Source of the DNA: Wolfiporia cocos | Lineage: Eukaryota > Basidiomycota > Agaricomycetes > Polyporales > Phaeolaceae | Assembly: GCA_029448655.1 (NCBI GenBank) | Contig: JACCLO010000008.1 | Span: 1,054,001-1,118,000, forward strand | Length of the DNA stretch: 64,000 bases | Direction: 5' to 3' | Shown here: positions 1-11,424 of the stretch, piece by piece | Numbering within the stretch: position 1 is the first letter of the stretch | How the letters are laid out: the number at the start of each line of letters is the position of its first letter | Position numbers and translations under genes: made by a program | Notes under the pieces: model-generated | Database searches by the model: none | Told to the model about the DNA's origin: nothing | What the model saw: only the letters and a program-made list of their open reading frames with translations

Positions 1-3000
1 GTATGAGCATTTCCGGATGCACCGAATATTGCCTGCGAAGTTTAAATGTCAGCGACGAAGAATGTTGGTTGCGTCTGCACTGGTACGTACGAAATTTAGA
101 ATGAACATGATCACTTGGGTCCCGCCATCCATAGCGGCGGCCACAATATAGCTGTACAAACGATATGTCAGTTTGAGTGCACCCCGATGTTCTGAGGAAA
201 CGTACTTGTATTTGGTAAACCAGCGTGGGTGGCGCGTTCGTACCCACCATTGCACGAAGATCCCGATGGCCATTACGGTACTTGCCAAATTCAGTCAGTG
301 GTGGAACCTGACATTACTCACACGCTCGGGCGTACTTCACTTGAGTGTTGATTCCGACAGCAAGCCAGCATGAATACTAGTTCAGGACTTGTGAGGGACT
401 GCTCGACCTGGTATCCAGGACACATACCAACATAATGATAGACGTGTTAAAATTTTCAAACCCGGCTTTTGGCCAGATGCGATACTGCGTTGACATTGCA
501 CATTAGCAGAACAGGACAGCATGGATGCACTTACTGCTACATAGAATGGAAGAGGTAGAAATACACCAATCACAAGGGATAAGGGAACGATGTGGTATGT
601 AGCGTGTGGGCTAAACATGTGCGGGGCCAGAGCTCCCCAGGCGATGGCATTGGCTGAGATAGGTCTCGTAAGGAGCTGCGATTGTGTTAAAGAAATTGCG
701 GGACTCTCACAATTATACCCCTGGGCGTTTTGGCCGGACCATAACCTGTAAATGTGTTTACATGCCGTCATGATGTAACATCATGGTACCTCACCGAGTG
801 CCAGAGATTGACAAGAGTGCTGCAAACATTTGCAATCGGTCTCGTTCAGGTGCCATAATTATCAGCGGTTCGAAATGAAACTCACCTGGTCTTTGCGCAT
901 CAATGATAGATAGCATCATCACGTCTGTATACACATCAGGTTTGTCCCCCAACTCAAGCGACAATTCTCACAATTCAGCAAAGCCCCTACAACAGTGCCT
1001 TTATCGCGAAATTAGCAACATTCCGCTGATGAAACTGGCTTAACTAACCAGTCAACTGCATGCAGAATGTCACGCGCGGCGCGAGCTTTGTGTACTGGCC
1101 AAGCTTAAGATCGGACAGGAAATTGATCCCCTGGGTAATCGGCTGCCCTCCGTACAGCGATCCGTACATATTCGCGACGGGATTGCCAGGCACCATGTAA
1201 GCTACTCATGTGCGTTAAGTTGATGTGAGATCATCTCAATTGCACGGGGCGTACCAGTAATCATCTCGAAGAAACCTGCGGCGTTGCTTGAGAAGCCGAT
1301 GGTCGCCATTAATGTGGAGTACAAGCCACACAGTATAAAGCCGGTCACAAGAAGGACGGTGAGTGCCCACCATGGAAGGCCTGAGTTGCCGGTGTAGTTT
1401 GCTAGGGCAACACGCGCGCATCAGCTCCTGGCCAATGTTCAGGACGCGCAGGTGAGGACTTACTCGCTTGCGCCATGGCATATGCTCCGAGTAGCACGAC
1501 AACATACCACCAGCGAGGAATTTGCCTGTATACCTTCAACTTCTCCCAATGCTATAATGTATGGCATTACATGGGTGAAGCGGAAGTGGCTTGGTAGTGA
1601 CACACCGCATCATGGACGAAGTGAACAGTCTTGTTCCATGGATTAAGTGAATCAACGAATGGCTTAAGGTCCTGCCAGTGCCAAATAGCGACATGGGTGA
1701 CGAGAGCACCGAGGGATAGGTTAGCCGTAATGAGACCGAGGGCGTTAGTCGCAGAAAAGTACGCTGGCTTGAATATCCTTCCGCTTGAGTTGCGACCAAA
1801 TTATCAAGAGGAACGAACATACACCGAGTTTCGCGAACTTGACAGGATCAAATTTGCCGTTTGTCAATAGAGCGGTCTGATTGTACTCCGTGCCGTCCTC
1901 TGCCTACGTCGCATCTTGTGAGCACGGCAGACTCCAACAAAGTATGAGACACCTACAAAAATCGCTTGACTCATGAACGGGAAATTCTTCGCCTTCCACA
2001 GGTTGCCATAGTAGACAGAGGACATTAGTATATACGTAAAGCAGATCCCGATGTACGAGTTGATCTGAAACCATAGAGGCTGCCACATCGAGCTGCTCCC
2101 AATGTAGTTCCAGTCAAAGCATATGGCTAGCAACCCCATGCCTTCATTGTTATCTGCGCCACCGAATATATTTCTGATGTTCGCACTGTGGTTGTCCGCT
2201 AAACAGAATATCGAGACACCTGTGAGCACGGGGAATATCCCTGTGTCCAAACAAGCGCTTTCATCAGTATGTCGTGATACACACAGCTCTCGGGATACTG
2301 ACATTCTGGAACAATTTCCCAGCAAAAGAGGATGCCGAAGATTGTCCAGAATAGACGAACTCGCTTGGACGTCATCTGGCTGTCGTAATGAAGCGCTTGG
2401 AACAGGTTGGCAGTGTAGACTGGACGGCACGTCAGCGGAATGGCATTTCTTACTGGAATTGACCTACTGTTGCTCGGCCAAAAGCATTTCGTTGGTTTAA
2501 CCAGGACATCTTGCAATATACCAGCGTAGCCATAGCCTATGAGCTGCGATGCTATCAGAGTGAAAATCGCAATCCCAGGGTTCTGGATAGCCGGATCCTC
2601 GGTAAACCTCTCATCGTTCTTGAATTGAATTGTTCACAAACCATGCTGTTATTGTAAAACACTAGTTGGCGCCATGTCATTCTCTTTCCCTAGAATGACT
2701 TATGACTTGTGGTCTTACATTCCTGCACAGAAATGACCTGAATTGCTGTTGCTGATGTTGACGCCGTAGAAGTCATGATGACGATTGCCACATGCTCCTT
2801 GACTGCGATCAATTTGATGAGTAACACAGCAAGAAGTGCCAATCTAAGATTAAGGCGTACTGTTGAATGGTCCAGGGTTGATCCATCGAAAGAAGCCTCT
2901 CGTAGGCAGTAGCATGTGCATCAAGTTCCCGAACCAATAAGACAGGACAAGCAGTAGCAAGACGGAGACCGTCAGCGTTTGAGGCTTAAAATAGTATATT

Positions 3001-3407
3001 TGCGCTAGAACACTACGCTGATCATTCGAAAGTATCGGTTTGAGAGCAAGCTGTACACTGACGCTCCAAACGCTGAGAAGCCAAGCCCAAGGAAGACCGT
3101 TCGAAAGGTCACGGCTTGAAGCTCAGGGTCATCTCGAGTTGATAGAACCTGTAAGTCGCAGTGAGTTAATAGTAGGCGTTTACTTTGAAGGTCTTGCCCG
3201 CAATACCTTTGTAGCGACCTCATAAGCCGCCTCAACGCGATACTCCTCGTCATCGGCGTCGTTATTTGCCAACCTCTCTTGGAGCTCCTCGACTTCCTTC
3301 AAATTCTGTGCATCGACTTCGTCCGCGTCTGCCGCTTCCTTCACGATCGACCCATCGTCGGACAAGCGCTTCTCGTCGTAGGACGGTAGCTGCGCGGTTG
3401 CTGACAT
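1..3407 (-). CDS. OPT-family oligopeptide transporter (3' end beyond window)
   Basis: Proton-coupled oligopeptide transporter of the plasma membrane (OPT family), imports small peptides. I chose the ATG at 3407, which opens a hydrophilic acidic N-terminus (about 75 residues), followed by the first OPT block ending in the FGNLMHMLLP region (about 3130-2890), the NPGPFN motif near 2870, the KEHVAIVIM block near 2790, the GYGYAGILQDVLVKPTKCFW block near 2500, the SIFCLADNHS and NIFGGADNNEGMGLL blocks near 2220-2120, the FDWNYIGSS motif near 2100 and the NPVANMYGSLYGGQP motif near 1150. These blocks lie in order but in changing frames. Each change fits a short GT-AG intron, for example about 2857-2800, 2580-2500 and 1825-1770, so the gene looks intact and intron-rich. 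The family is usually 750-900 residues; the last hydrophobic segment (near 120-1) is cut by the window. No neighbour suggests an operon-like context. Confidence 0.93.
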
Positions 3408-5149
3408 CGGGCGGGCAGATGGGCGGGTAGATGAAGGGAGATATCTCGACAGACACCCTGCAATGGAGCGCGTACTTATCGCTATCCGCGGCCGGGCTTT
3501 TAGAAGTATCATTTGGCTGCCAATATAAGCGCATGACTATCTCTGGACTTGGGTCGGAATCGTGACATCCCACTCTTTGCCACGATACCACGACAGATAC
3601 CACGACAGATAACGTTACCGAGTGGCATATGGTGCACGAAGAGAAGCAATCATGCGCGCGCCGTAGCTTGGCTTATCAGGAGATTGACCGCGTACCGTGG
3701 AGGAAGTTGACGGTCAGGTGGCCATAACCGGCAGCTATAACGTGTAGCTCGGGCATGTCACTGTTCAGTGGAATTTGGGCCATAGTTGTGCTAACACCAA
3801 GCATTTGATGTATCAAACCACTTTACAACACAACAGCTATATGATCGGGCTTACTTGATAGCAATGCGGTCCTATACAAACTCTTTCCAATAGCGCCGAC
3901 GACTGTCGGGCTCTCACCTCATGTCACGAATGAAGGGATGGTAACTGCTTTGAGCTAGCGCCACTGATGAGAGGTACCATTGTAATTGATATTGTACCAT
4001 GCGGTAAATGCTATTGCAAATCATATCACTGCTGGCCGCAAGATGTGCGCTTATGAATTTGAGAGATACGGAGCGGGAGCGAAGAAACTAGGCAGTCATG
4101 ATATCGTCAATGTTTCTTCTGAAACCCCGGAAATTGATTACTCCTTTTGTGGCCAAAAGGGCCGTGTTTCGATTTGTATTTTGGAAGAGTCCTGCAGATG
4201 AGATTAACCGCAGTGGGATCTGCAACTTCTATGGCAGGCCATATACTCGTTGAACGAATCAAAGCGGGACCGGGTTTCAGAGGGATCGCTTAGATAGGAA
4301 GTTTGCGTACAAATTTTCAGGAACACAGTCGCTGAGCAGCTCTAGCCAAGCCTCTTGCGTACTTGTTTAGCAAGACGACTGTAGTGTATCGTAGTGAACA
4401 CTCACAAGAACTTTAATGCAATCTATATGAACAAGCTATTTCAGTGCCATCGCTAAGTTCAGCCAGTTTCGTGCGAGCTTTAGCAATCATACTCATAGCA
4501 GAGATGAGCAGGATACAATCACTTCCCAAACATGTGGTAATAGCTAACGAACGCGCATTTGAGGCGATTATATACCTTTGAACTAAAAGCCACACTGATT
4601 TCGATGCGCGGGCGCATGAACGTCGGGCCTTTGGGTAGGTTCATAAATCAGCCTCTCGAGGAAGGAAGACAGTCGTTCCTTCCTTAGAGAGGCTGAGATC
4701 ATAGTGGGGGGTCCACAGGGGAGGTCCTCCCGTGGGAAAGCGGACCTTGAATACGCCGACGGCTCGTCGGGTTCCAAGGGCGCATCTCAGATCTTCAAGC
4801 CAGAGCTCTGTACGCGTACGCCACAACGCATTGCATACTCGTTCATTCTACCACGCATCCTCGCTGGTTGATACTGCTTTTTCAATATGAATCCGGACGA
4901 GGGATCGTCTATTCGTAGCCATGAAAATATGTTTTCTGGCATAGATGGCAATACAGATGTTTCGCAGCCCTCACATGCATGCTCGACAATACACCCAACT
5001 CCCGAAGCACTCCCAGCGGGAGTCAATGATGCTACTGTGGTGCATTATTCCAATGCATATGGATCACACCACATGCTGCCTATCTCAACATCTGCGGAGG
5101 CATTTCCCGCATTTGATGCTTGACGTCGAACGCAATCAGGTCCTGATAG
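3408..5149. other. Intergenic stretch upstream of the OPT gene, no gene seen
   Basis: I find no open frame with recognisable domains or plausible splice structure here. The stretch should contain the OPT promoter near 3420-3650. A segment near 4690-4740 resembles, in inverted orientation, the sequence at 6700-6750 just outside the KDZ transposon (shared cores around GGACCTCCCCT), so part of it is probably old repeat. Confidence 0.5.
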
Positions 5150-6444
5150 CGCGGTAAGGGTCTCGAAATTCGCTTCCTTCTTCATTTAAAAAATGCGCCT
5201 CGAGGGACTTCAGTCAATTATCTTAATCTGCCAACTGCCCTTCGCTTAAGAAATGGTAGTTGCGAGCTAGGTTTGCACGCAGATTAATCTGCTAGCTGTG
5301 GCAGATTAATCTACTGTGACAATAAAATGGTACATCCAGGATTCAAACCAAGGACCTTAGCACGGATGAGAATAAGAGCATCGCAGCATACATTAGCCAA
5401 CTGAGCCACAGTGCAACTAGAATCTTCACACTTTTAAGACATATATAGAGTATTTTGTAAACTTCATTTTTGCAGTTTAACATCTTCCATAACACAAATA
5501 CAAATGAATCTACCTCTAAAGACTTGTGATTCCAGTGTGTTCAACTTTCCCATTGTGAATTGCTCCAGGTCAGGCATGGTAAAACAAGCTACCACTATCA
5601 TTGATTTTTTTATGCTTGTTGTAGCAGTTAGTTGCCTTGATGATTTGTGGAAATTGTGTGTAAAATTTGTGTTATATATATTTTGATTGGTCAATGGTAA
5701 CTGTTGTCACTATGGCTCAGTTGGCTAAGTATGCTGCGATGCTCTTATTCTCATCCGTGCTAAGGTCCTTGGTTCGAATCCTGGATGTACCATTTTATTG
5801 TCACAGTAGATTAATCTGCCACAGCTAGCAGATTAATCTGCATGCAAACCTAGCTCGCAACTGCCATTTCTTAAGCGAAGGGCAGTTGGCAGATTAAGAT
5901 AGTTGACTGAAACTCTACACACCTTGTCCACAGTGAAATAGCGAATGCATTTTGGAATGTCCGGTTTTGCAAGGAGCTTCTGCATGCGTGCACTAACAAG
6001 CATTTGGGGGCTCATTATCATGAGTCTCCTGTCATCTCCCGTCACCAGTTCTTTGAATAGGTCCCTATGGTTAAGTCGCGCGTGGCTCGTCGTATCTTCA
6101 TTGATCGCTAGAGCACGAATGCCGAGCTTTTGCGCATTCTCTTGCTGATAAAAGATGAGCATAGTATTTAATTCAGCGCATATACTCACCTGCTGCACCG
6201 ACAGAATCTTTGTTGGTACAATAGTAATTGCAATAAGGGACTCTCCACAGGCTTGCGCCGCAAGAAGCGGTGCAAGCATGACAAGCATTTTGCCTTGTCC
6301 CGGCACGATGACCAAGAAGACGTCCATTCCATTCATGAGGTCCATCGCGTGGCGTAGCTGGAAGTCACATATCGATGAGAGCCCTGTTTTTTGACGCAGT
6401 ATCATGTCGAGCCATTCTATAGACACAGAGGAGGAATTATCCAT
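5150..6444 (-). pseudogene. RecQ-like DEAH helicase fragment split by a mobile element
   Basis: From the ATG at 6444 the first 175 or so residues read as a RecQ-type superfamily 2 helicase of the kind common in mushroom-forming fungi. A Q-like region (about residues 20-35) is followed by a degenerate Walker A (VIVPGQGKMLVM instead of a G-x-G-K-T core), a motif Ia region (AITIVPTKILSVQQ) and a DEAH box degraded to VDKV. Directly after VDKV the frame runs into the tRNA-armed element at 5202-5918. Beyond the element the minus strand resumes with a helicase-like SEFRDPYRAIRT segment (about 5190-5153) and then a stop. The lost Walker A threonine, altered DEAH box, insertion and stop make it a pseudogene. 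A short call of a separate gene at 4887-5123 on the plus strand is not needed to explain the sequence. Confidence 0.72.
5202..5918. mobile_element. Palindromic tRNA-armed element, copy A
   Basis: A 717-bp unit whose two arms (about 200 bp each) are near-perfect inverted repeats. One end is GAGGGACTTCAGTC and the other GACTGAAACTCTAC. Each arm carries a tRNA-like sequence with an A box (TGGCTCAGTTGG at 5713-5724; complement at 5398-5408) and a B box (GGTTCGAATCC at 5771-5781; complement at 5339-5349), read outward from the centre toward the ends. The arms also hold repeated AGATTAATCT palindromes. The flanks GCGCCTC (5195-5201) and ACACCTT (5919-5925) agree as a 7-bp target duplication after three transitions. 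It sits inside the helicase pseudogene. The central 270 bp is AT-rich with no convincing coding frame. Confidence 0.8.
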
Positions 6445-6762
6445 TATAGCGGAATATTATTGAATTACAGAGTTATGCATTAAGCTGCAGATACAACAAA
6501 TGCCACAGGACCAAAGCACACAAGTCCCTTCACTCTGATCCCACCCTCTCTGATGCTGCTGAGTCTCAGGACCATCAAAATACACTTGACACTGGTGAAG
6601 ACCTGTGGCGAACGTCTAGTCGCGTTGGTGGCTGAGAGTGGCAGCGATCTCGATGCTCAATCTAATCTGCAGCTTTTTGGCTGAGGGCCGTCAGCATGCT
6701 TGACATCGCTATTCCCATGGGGGGACCTCCCCTACGACCCCCAGGCTGTGATCCTAGACTAG
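6445..6762. other. Short intergenic stretch between helicase relic and KDZ element
   Basis: No gene is visible. It holds the region upstream of the helicase start and a segment (6700-6750) that resembles 4690-4740 in inverted orientation. Confidence 0.4.
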
Positions 6763-7034
6763 CCTTTGGGGTCCGGCGGAATCTGGCGGAAGTCATGTGT
6801 CTGAGCTGGAAGGGTCTTAAGACCTTGTAATTAACTTAAGAGTCTTAAGAGTGGGACTTAAGACACGGTCTTCAGAGTCTTAAGTGGTGCCTCAGTCTTC
6901 AGACTCTTAAGACTCTCAAGCCCCCTCTTAAGAGCGTGAGTTAAGATGCCCATCTTAAGACCTGTGTAAGGGTCTGAAGTAAGAGTCGGAGCACCGGGAG
7001 GCCTCCGGAGTGCTCATCCAGTGGAGCGCCTGCA
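6763..7034 (+). repeat. Left terminal inverted repeat of the KDZ element
   Basis: About 270 bp, rich in CTTAAG and TCTTAAGA units (more than ten), matching 11425-11687 in inverse orientation. Clustered subterminal copies of a short palindrome are typical of transposase-binding ends. Confidence 0.85.
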
Positions 7035-7218
7035 GCATGAGCTGGTCAGACTCTGTCGGTTAAGGGACTTCATAGCCTTCAGAGGGACACTCGGAAGTGG
7101 CTTGGAACTATATCGTTTACCCTGACATAGTGGAAACTTGCTACAGTAATGTCTGGATATCGATCTGCAGTCCTCTCAGCTTATCTGACTTCTCATTCAT
7201 GGCTGATATCAACCCTTT

Positions 7219-7642
7219 TGTCACAGATTTTACGACGTACGTACTAACGTCCAAGTCGGACCGCTGGTAATATGTGACATCCCAAGGTAACGCAATACTT
7301 GAGACACCAGACTAGCATGCAGAGGAAGTAACGTTGAATCTGAGGGGACACGCCCCCATAGATAGAATGAAGAGTCTGAGGTGTAAGACCTCAGACGTAG
7401 TAGTTTAAGTACATGTGCTGCAGCAGTCACTAGTATGGCTACCCTAAAGTAAGAGGCCTGTGTGCCCATTGGCATGACGCCCAACATGTGATGTGCTTAC
7501 GTAAGTAATGCGCTAACTACTAAGGACCTAACATGATGTGTATGTATGCGCGTATCCACTATGCTACGGCTATATACAGGTCATGTGATAAGTAACCAGG
7601 GTTTCCTGGGTTCGATCCAGGGGAGGGGCAATATCTGTGACA
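7219..7642. mobile_element. Solo LTR (424 bp), TSD CCTTT
   Basis: Begins TGTCACAGATTTT and ends CTGTGACA, flanked on both sides by CCTTT (7214-7218 and 7643-7647), as expected for an LTR left by recombination. Near its end (about 7600-7625) is a perfect tRNA T-arm-like hairpin, CCTGGGTTCGATCCAGG, an odd feature for an LTR. It lies inside the KDZ element. Confidence 0.75.
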
Positions 7643-7733
7643 CCTTTAGACCATCTTAAAAAATGCCCGCAATGCAAGATTCAATGCATTTCAGCCCCAC
7701 GTATGTGTAAAGGGCATGTTACACCTGAATACA

Positions 7734-8406
7734 GTAGAGTTTCAGTCACTCAAATTAATTTACCAACTGCCTTTCGTTAGCACTTCGCAGTTACCGATGT
7801 GCTCTGCTAGCGCTGGAGAAATCAGATTAATCTGCATCAAGCTGGCTTGAATTTCTAAAAACTACATGAGCCGGTATTGAACTTTCGACCATAGCAACAC
7901 AAGCAATAGACACACAATATAACCACTAAACTACAAAGGCTAATCACAAGATGAGGATCTGAAATATATATCGGATAATTTCTGCTCTACAAAACTCCGT
8001 CCTGACACAATAATCAATTTTTCAGCTCCTGGACTCATTAGCTCTATGTGGAATGTGGAACTATGACTGCAGTGTAATTTCAGTGTAGCTAGTGCTCTAT
8101 CTGACCAATTTTTCGAAGCCAGACAATAAATTAATCTCAGTTTTTGGTTGATCAAAAATTTCTTTGGTGTCGGCACATGATATTAAGCAACAATACAACA
8201 ATGAATGCATTGCACAGTGGTGTAGTGGTAGGCTTGTCTATACACCAGGTTGCCAGACTCCGGGGTTCAAGGTTCGATCCCGAAGTTGGCAGTTTATTTT
8301 ATCATAATGGTAGATTAATCTATGCCGGATTGATATGCACATCAGGTACTGTGCAGTGCTAACAAAAGGCAGTTTGCAAAATTAATCTCTGTGACTGAAG
8401 TCCCTC
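7734..8406. mobile_element. Palindromic tRNA-armed element, copy B
   Basis: A 673-bp unit in the opposite orientation to copies A and C: it starts GTAGAGTTTCAGTCAC and ends GTGACTGAAGTCCCTC. The flanks GAATACA (7727-7733) and AAATACA (8407-8413) form a 7-bp target duplication with one transition. The right arm holds a tRNA-like sequence with A box TGGTGTAGTGG (8218-8228) and B box GGTTCGATCCC (8271-8281). The left arm holds a different outward-facing one, read on the minus strand, with A box near 7920-7935 and B box near 7871-7885. The tails share the ATTAAT and CTTCGTTAGC-like segments seen in copies A and C. Confidence 0.82.
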
Positions 8407-8919
8407 AAATACAATGGTTATTACTATGAGACAGTGGGTCGTCGTTCATTCGCAGCATGCAAAATATACATTACTGACACACTGGCTAGTGCCTCGACGA
8501 TTCCCCACCAACCCACCGCTCGTGCTCGTACCTTCGTTGGTGCACGGAGATACCTCCTGAATCCCAGGAGGTCCGACAGTCCAAGCCTTGCCCAGGCATA
8601 ACTTGTCGAACCAAAGTTAAGCCTTCGAATATAAATCTTGAGTGTACCTTTAGACTATGCAAACCCTGCTGCCAAGAAGCAAGGGCAATGCTTCCCGGCA
8701 TCTGCAAATGTTCAGTTGCAAAACATATCAATTTGAGTGAGTACTCTACCTGTCTCATTTCCGTCGACTAAAATTATGACAGCGGTACCTCTCATACCAC
8801 CCCCTTCTCCGTGTGCCTCCATCGCTATCACCCCTGTACCAAACTCACTTGGTGGAGCTCTCCCACCTCCTTCACTGTCTCACAGGTCCTCTATTGTGGA
8901 TTCTCGTGCTCAGACACTC
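8407..8919. other. Internal KDZ-element remnant without a readable gene
   Basis: Lies between element B and a solo LTR inside the KDZ element. A 90-codon minus-strand frame (8486-8758) shows no motif that I recognise. Because it lies downstream of the CxC5 relic it may be a decayed later part of the same transposon gene. Confidence 0.35.
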
Positions 8920-9542
8920 TGACACAGATGCCTGTGGGGACTCACCGAGACACTTGAGACTTAAAGTCGAGGCAAGGGATAGCAAATGTAGCAGATAGTT
9001 TGAGAGATACAACTGCCGTTGTAAGAGAATAGAACTGAGGAGCGTAAGCCTCAGTGCAAACCCTTATATACATGTGCATGTTTGGTCACCCTTGTGAGCC
9101 AAACAATGAGACGGTCTGTGCGCCGTAATGCGCCAGACAGCTAAGTCGATCGTACTCTAGTAGACCATGTGTGCTGGTAATGGCCGCACCAATCGTAAGA
9201 GAGTTTGGACGTGTAGGTCCACGTTGTCAAAGTGGCTGAAGCGGATGAGTAAGTGTAGGGAGCGTAAACATGTGATACTCTATATGCCGATACCGGGATA
9301 TGAGTAATGCTGTGCTACTAGCTTGTGATATTCCGCAGGCCGCTGACGTTGCTACGCTGAGTTGCGTGTTATGTATGTGTTGTTGTCGTACGTGGACGTA
9401 ACTACGGAGCTACCCATATTACGTAAGCTATAACTAAGCGGCATGTCGGCTTGGTACCCTTAAGTACAGATAACCCTTCAGATATTTGTAGAAATACCAG
9501 AAAAATAGGTAAAAATATAGGAAAAATGTCAGAACTGTGACA
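8920..9542 (-). mobile_element. Solo LTR (623 bp), TSD CACTC
   Basis: Plus-strand ends TGACACAGATG and CTGTGACA, flanked by CACTC at 8915-8919 and 9543-9547. It is related to the solo LTR at 50771-51467 in inverse orientation, sharing blocks such as the GGTGCGGCCATTACC region and the ATGTATATAAG promoter-like box that sets the minus orientation. No internal retrotransposon sequence is attached. Confidence 0.85.
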
Positions 9543-9767
9543 CACTCTCCAGCACTCCAGATCTCATGCATGTCCAACCTCCTATTCCTCCTTTGGGTTA
9601 TCACACTAGACAGCGTTCATGAAGATTTGCGAACTCGATTGCACTGACATATTTACAAGAACTCCAGTCCACTGAGCTCGGGAATGTTGCTTATGCTGTA
9701 GCAGGAGCTCTGCACACACATAGGAATGCCCATACAGTTTCTGTTCAGGTAGAAAGCATTCCAGACT

Positions 9768-10448
9768 GAGGGACTTCAGTCACTGAGATTAATTTAGCAA
9801 CTGCACTTCGTTAGCGCTGCACAGTTCCCCATGTGCATATCAATCTGTAGATTAATCTACCAAATTAATAAAATGAACCGCACTAAGAGGGATTGAACTC
9901 TCAACCTCCGAACAGCAGCGCCAGCATACAAGATGTCCATGAGCTTACTGCTATACCAAGGAGCGACACAGCAAGTGGGCTTCTTCATATGCTATATACC
10001 CAACAATGAAAAATTTTCGGTCATTCAAAAATTTATGCCAAGTGATTCATTGGCTTTAAGAAATTGGTCAGTTGAAGCACTAGCTACAGTAAAAGTATAC
10101 TATAGTCATAATTCTACACCCAACATAGAGCTATCAAGGCTAGGAGCTTAAAATTTGATGAAAAAGTTTTGTTAGGCCGGAGTTTGGGGGAGCAAAAAAC
10201 TCTTGGTATAATTAATACAATTGTAATCTAGCAAGTCCTTTTAGTGTAATGGTATAATTCATGTCTGCTCATTGCATTGCTACGGCTTGCAGTTCAATTC
10301 CGTCTCGCGTAATTTTTAGAAATTAAGTCAAATTACTCTGCTCAACACAGATTAATCTTATTTCTCCGGTGCTAGCTGAGCACTTGGGCAACTGCACAGT
10401 GCTAACGAAGCGCAGTTGCTAAATTAATCTCGGTGACTGAAACTCTAC
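9768..10448. mobile_element. Palindromic tRNA-armed element, copy C
   Basis: A 681-bp unit with ends GAGGGACTTCAGTCAC and GTGACTGAAACTCTAC and a perfect 7-bp target duplication CCAGACT (9761-9767 and 10449-10455). The right arm has an A box TAGTGTAATGG (10242-10252) and B box AGTTCAATTCC (10291-10301). The left arm, read on the minus strand, has a different tRNA-like sequence with A box near 9943-9961 and B box GAGAGTTCAATCCC (9890-9903). It interrupts the CxC5 relic of the KDZ element. Confidence 0.85.
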
Positions 10449-11340
10449 CCAGACTACCTCAGAATGCAGAGTCTCATTAGCTGCTGGGCCTTCTAAGTCT
10501 ATAGAGATATTGAAGACTTTGGCAATGGCTTCTGCTGATGCACTTGAACAGTATGGTGAATGGTTCAGCAATTCTGGAATTGAATTGATAATCAATTGAG
10601 ACATACAACATGAAGGCCATTTGATGCTCCCATGTACAGACCACACTGGTCTCAACATAGTACTGCTGTGATACCTGGAAGATCCGGGGAACGCCCCCAT
10701 GATAGTGGTGCATAGCATTTTTGTCGCCGGACTGATTAACGTAGAAATCAGGATGATAATGTGTGTGGCATACTAGGATTCAACACTGGTAAGCACAGCT
10801 ATTTGATCAAAACATGATTGGCTTACCACGGCAGTAGAGAGTAATTACCCAGATGTCCACAATGCCTCTAGTTGCAGTCACTAATTTCGCACCATGCTCT
10901 TTCTTGTCTCCTATGTGTCGGCCCAGTGCAATACAGCTGGGTTGAGAGCAATACTGCAATGTTGGGGTTGAAATCCCGACACCTACAGTTGTAGATAAAG
11001 TGAGTATATGATATTTGTCTGCTGTATATGGTGATTACCAAGATCATGGGCACGACCATGCAGTGCGAGAAGTGTATCCACTGGTGGATGCGAATCCTCT
11101 GAGACATTTGGGATGACATCTGCAAGCACAGACCAGCATAAGGTAATTGTTGCCTCATTGATCCCTAGAGCTGAGCTCAGCAAGGCAGAAAGACGAGCGG
11201 GAAGCTTGTGAGGGAGATGTACAGATCGTGGATTCTCAAGATGCAGAACGGAATTCAACCGGCGGCACAGAGCGATAAACCGCATTAGATCTTCAAATTC
11301 AGTTGAGGGATATGTTTTAGGCGCTCTAAAATGGTTGACA
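10449..11340 (-). pseudogene. KDZ transposon CxC5-like cysteine-cluster protein, relic
   Basis: Two conserved parts can be read. The first (about 11340-11040) includes LPARLSALLSSALGINEATI and CWSVLADVIPN, which matches the helical start of the CxC5 domain (cysteine cluster associated with KDZ transposases). The second (about 10750-10480) includes CHTHYHPDFYVN followed by YHGGVPRIFQVSQQYYVET, the Cys/His and 'YYGGVP' signature of the same domain. Between them the frame is broken by several stops and shifts. The downstream part of the gene is cut off by element C. In known elements CxC5 precedes the RNase-H-fold KDZ transposase; no transposase core is visible here. The protein would act in the nucleus on transposon DNA; this copy is dead. 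Confidence 0.72.
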
Positions 11341-11424
11341 AAAGGACCATTGCCACAGATATGGCTGAGTGGCTGAGTGGAAGAAGCGAGCTGAGCGTAC
11401 TCGGAGATGAGATTGAGCTCCGTT

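Noticed and set aside
4887..5157. Plus-strand frame of 78 codons that looks like a protein start
   Set aside because: The minus strand of its right edge continues the helicase relic, no splice partner or motif was found, and it ends before element A.
5398..5793. Functional tRNA genes in element A
   Set aside because: A and B boxes are present but acceptor stems do not pair and both copies lie in arms of a mobile element, so these are tRNA-like promoter heads.
8737..8998. Two overlapping plus-strand frames of 61 codons
   Set aside because: They run across the solo LTR boundary at 8920 and have no motif; chance frames.
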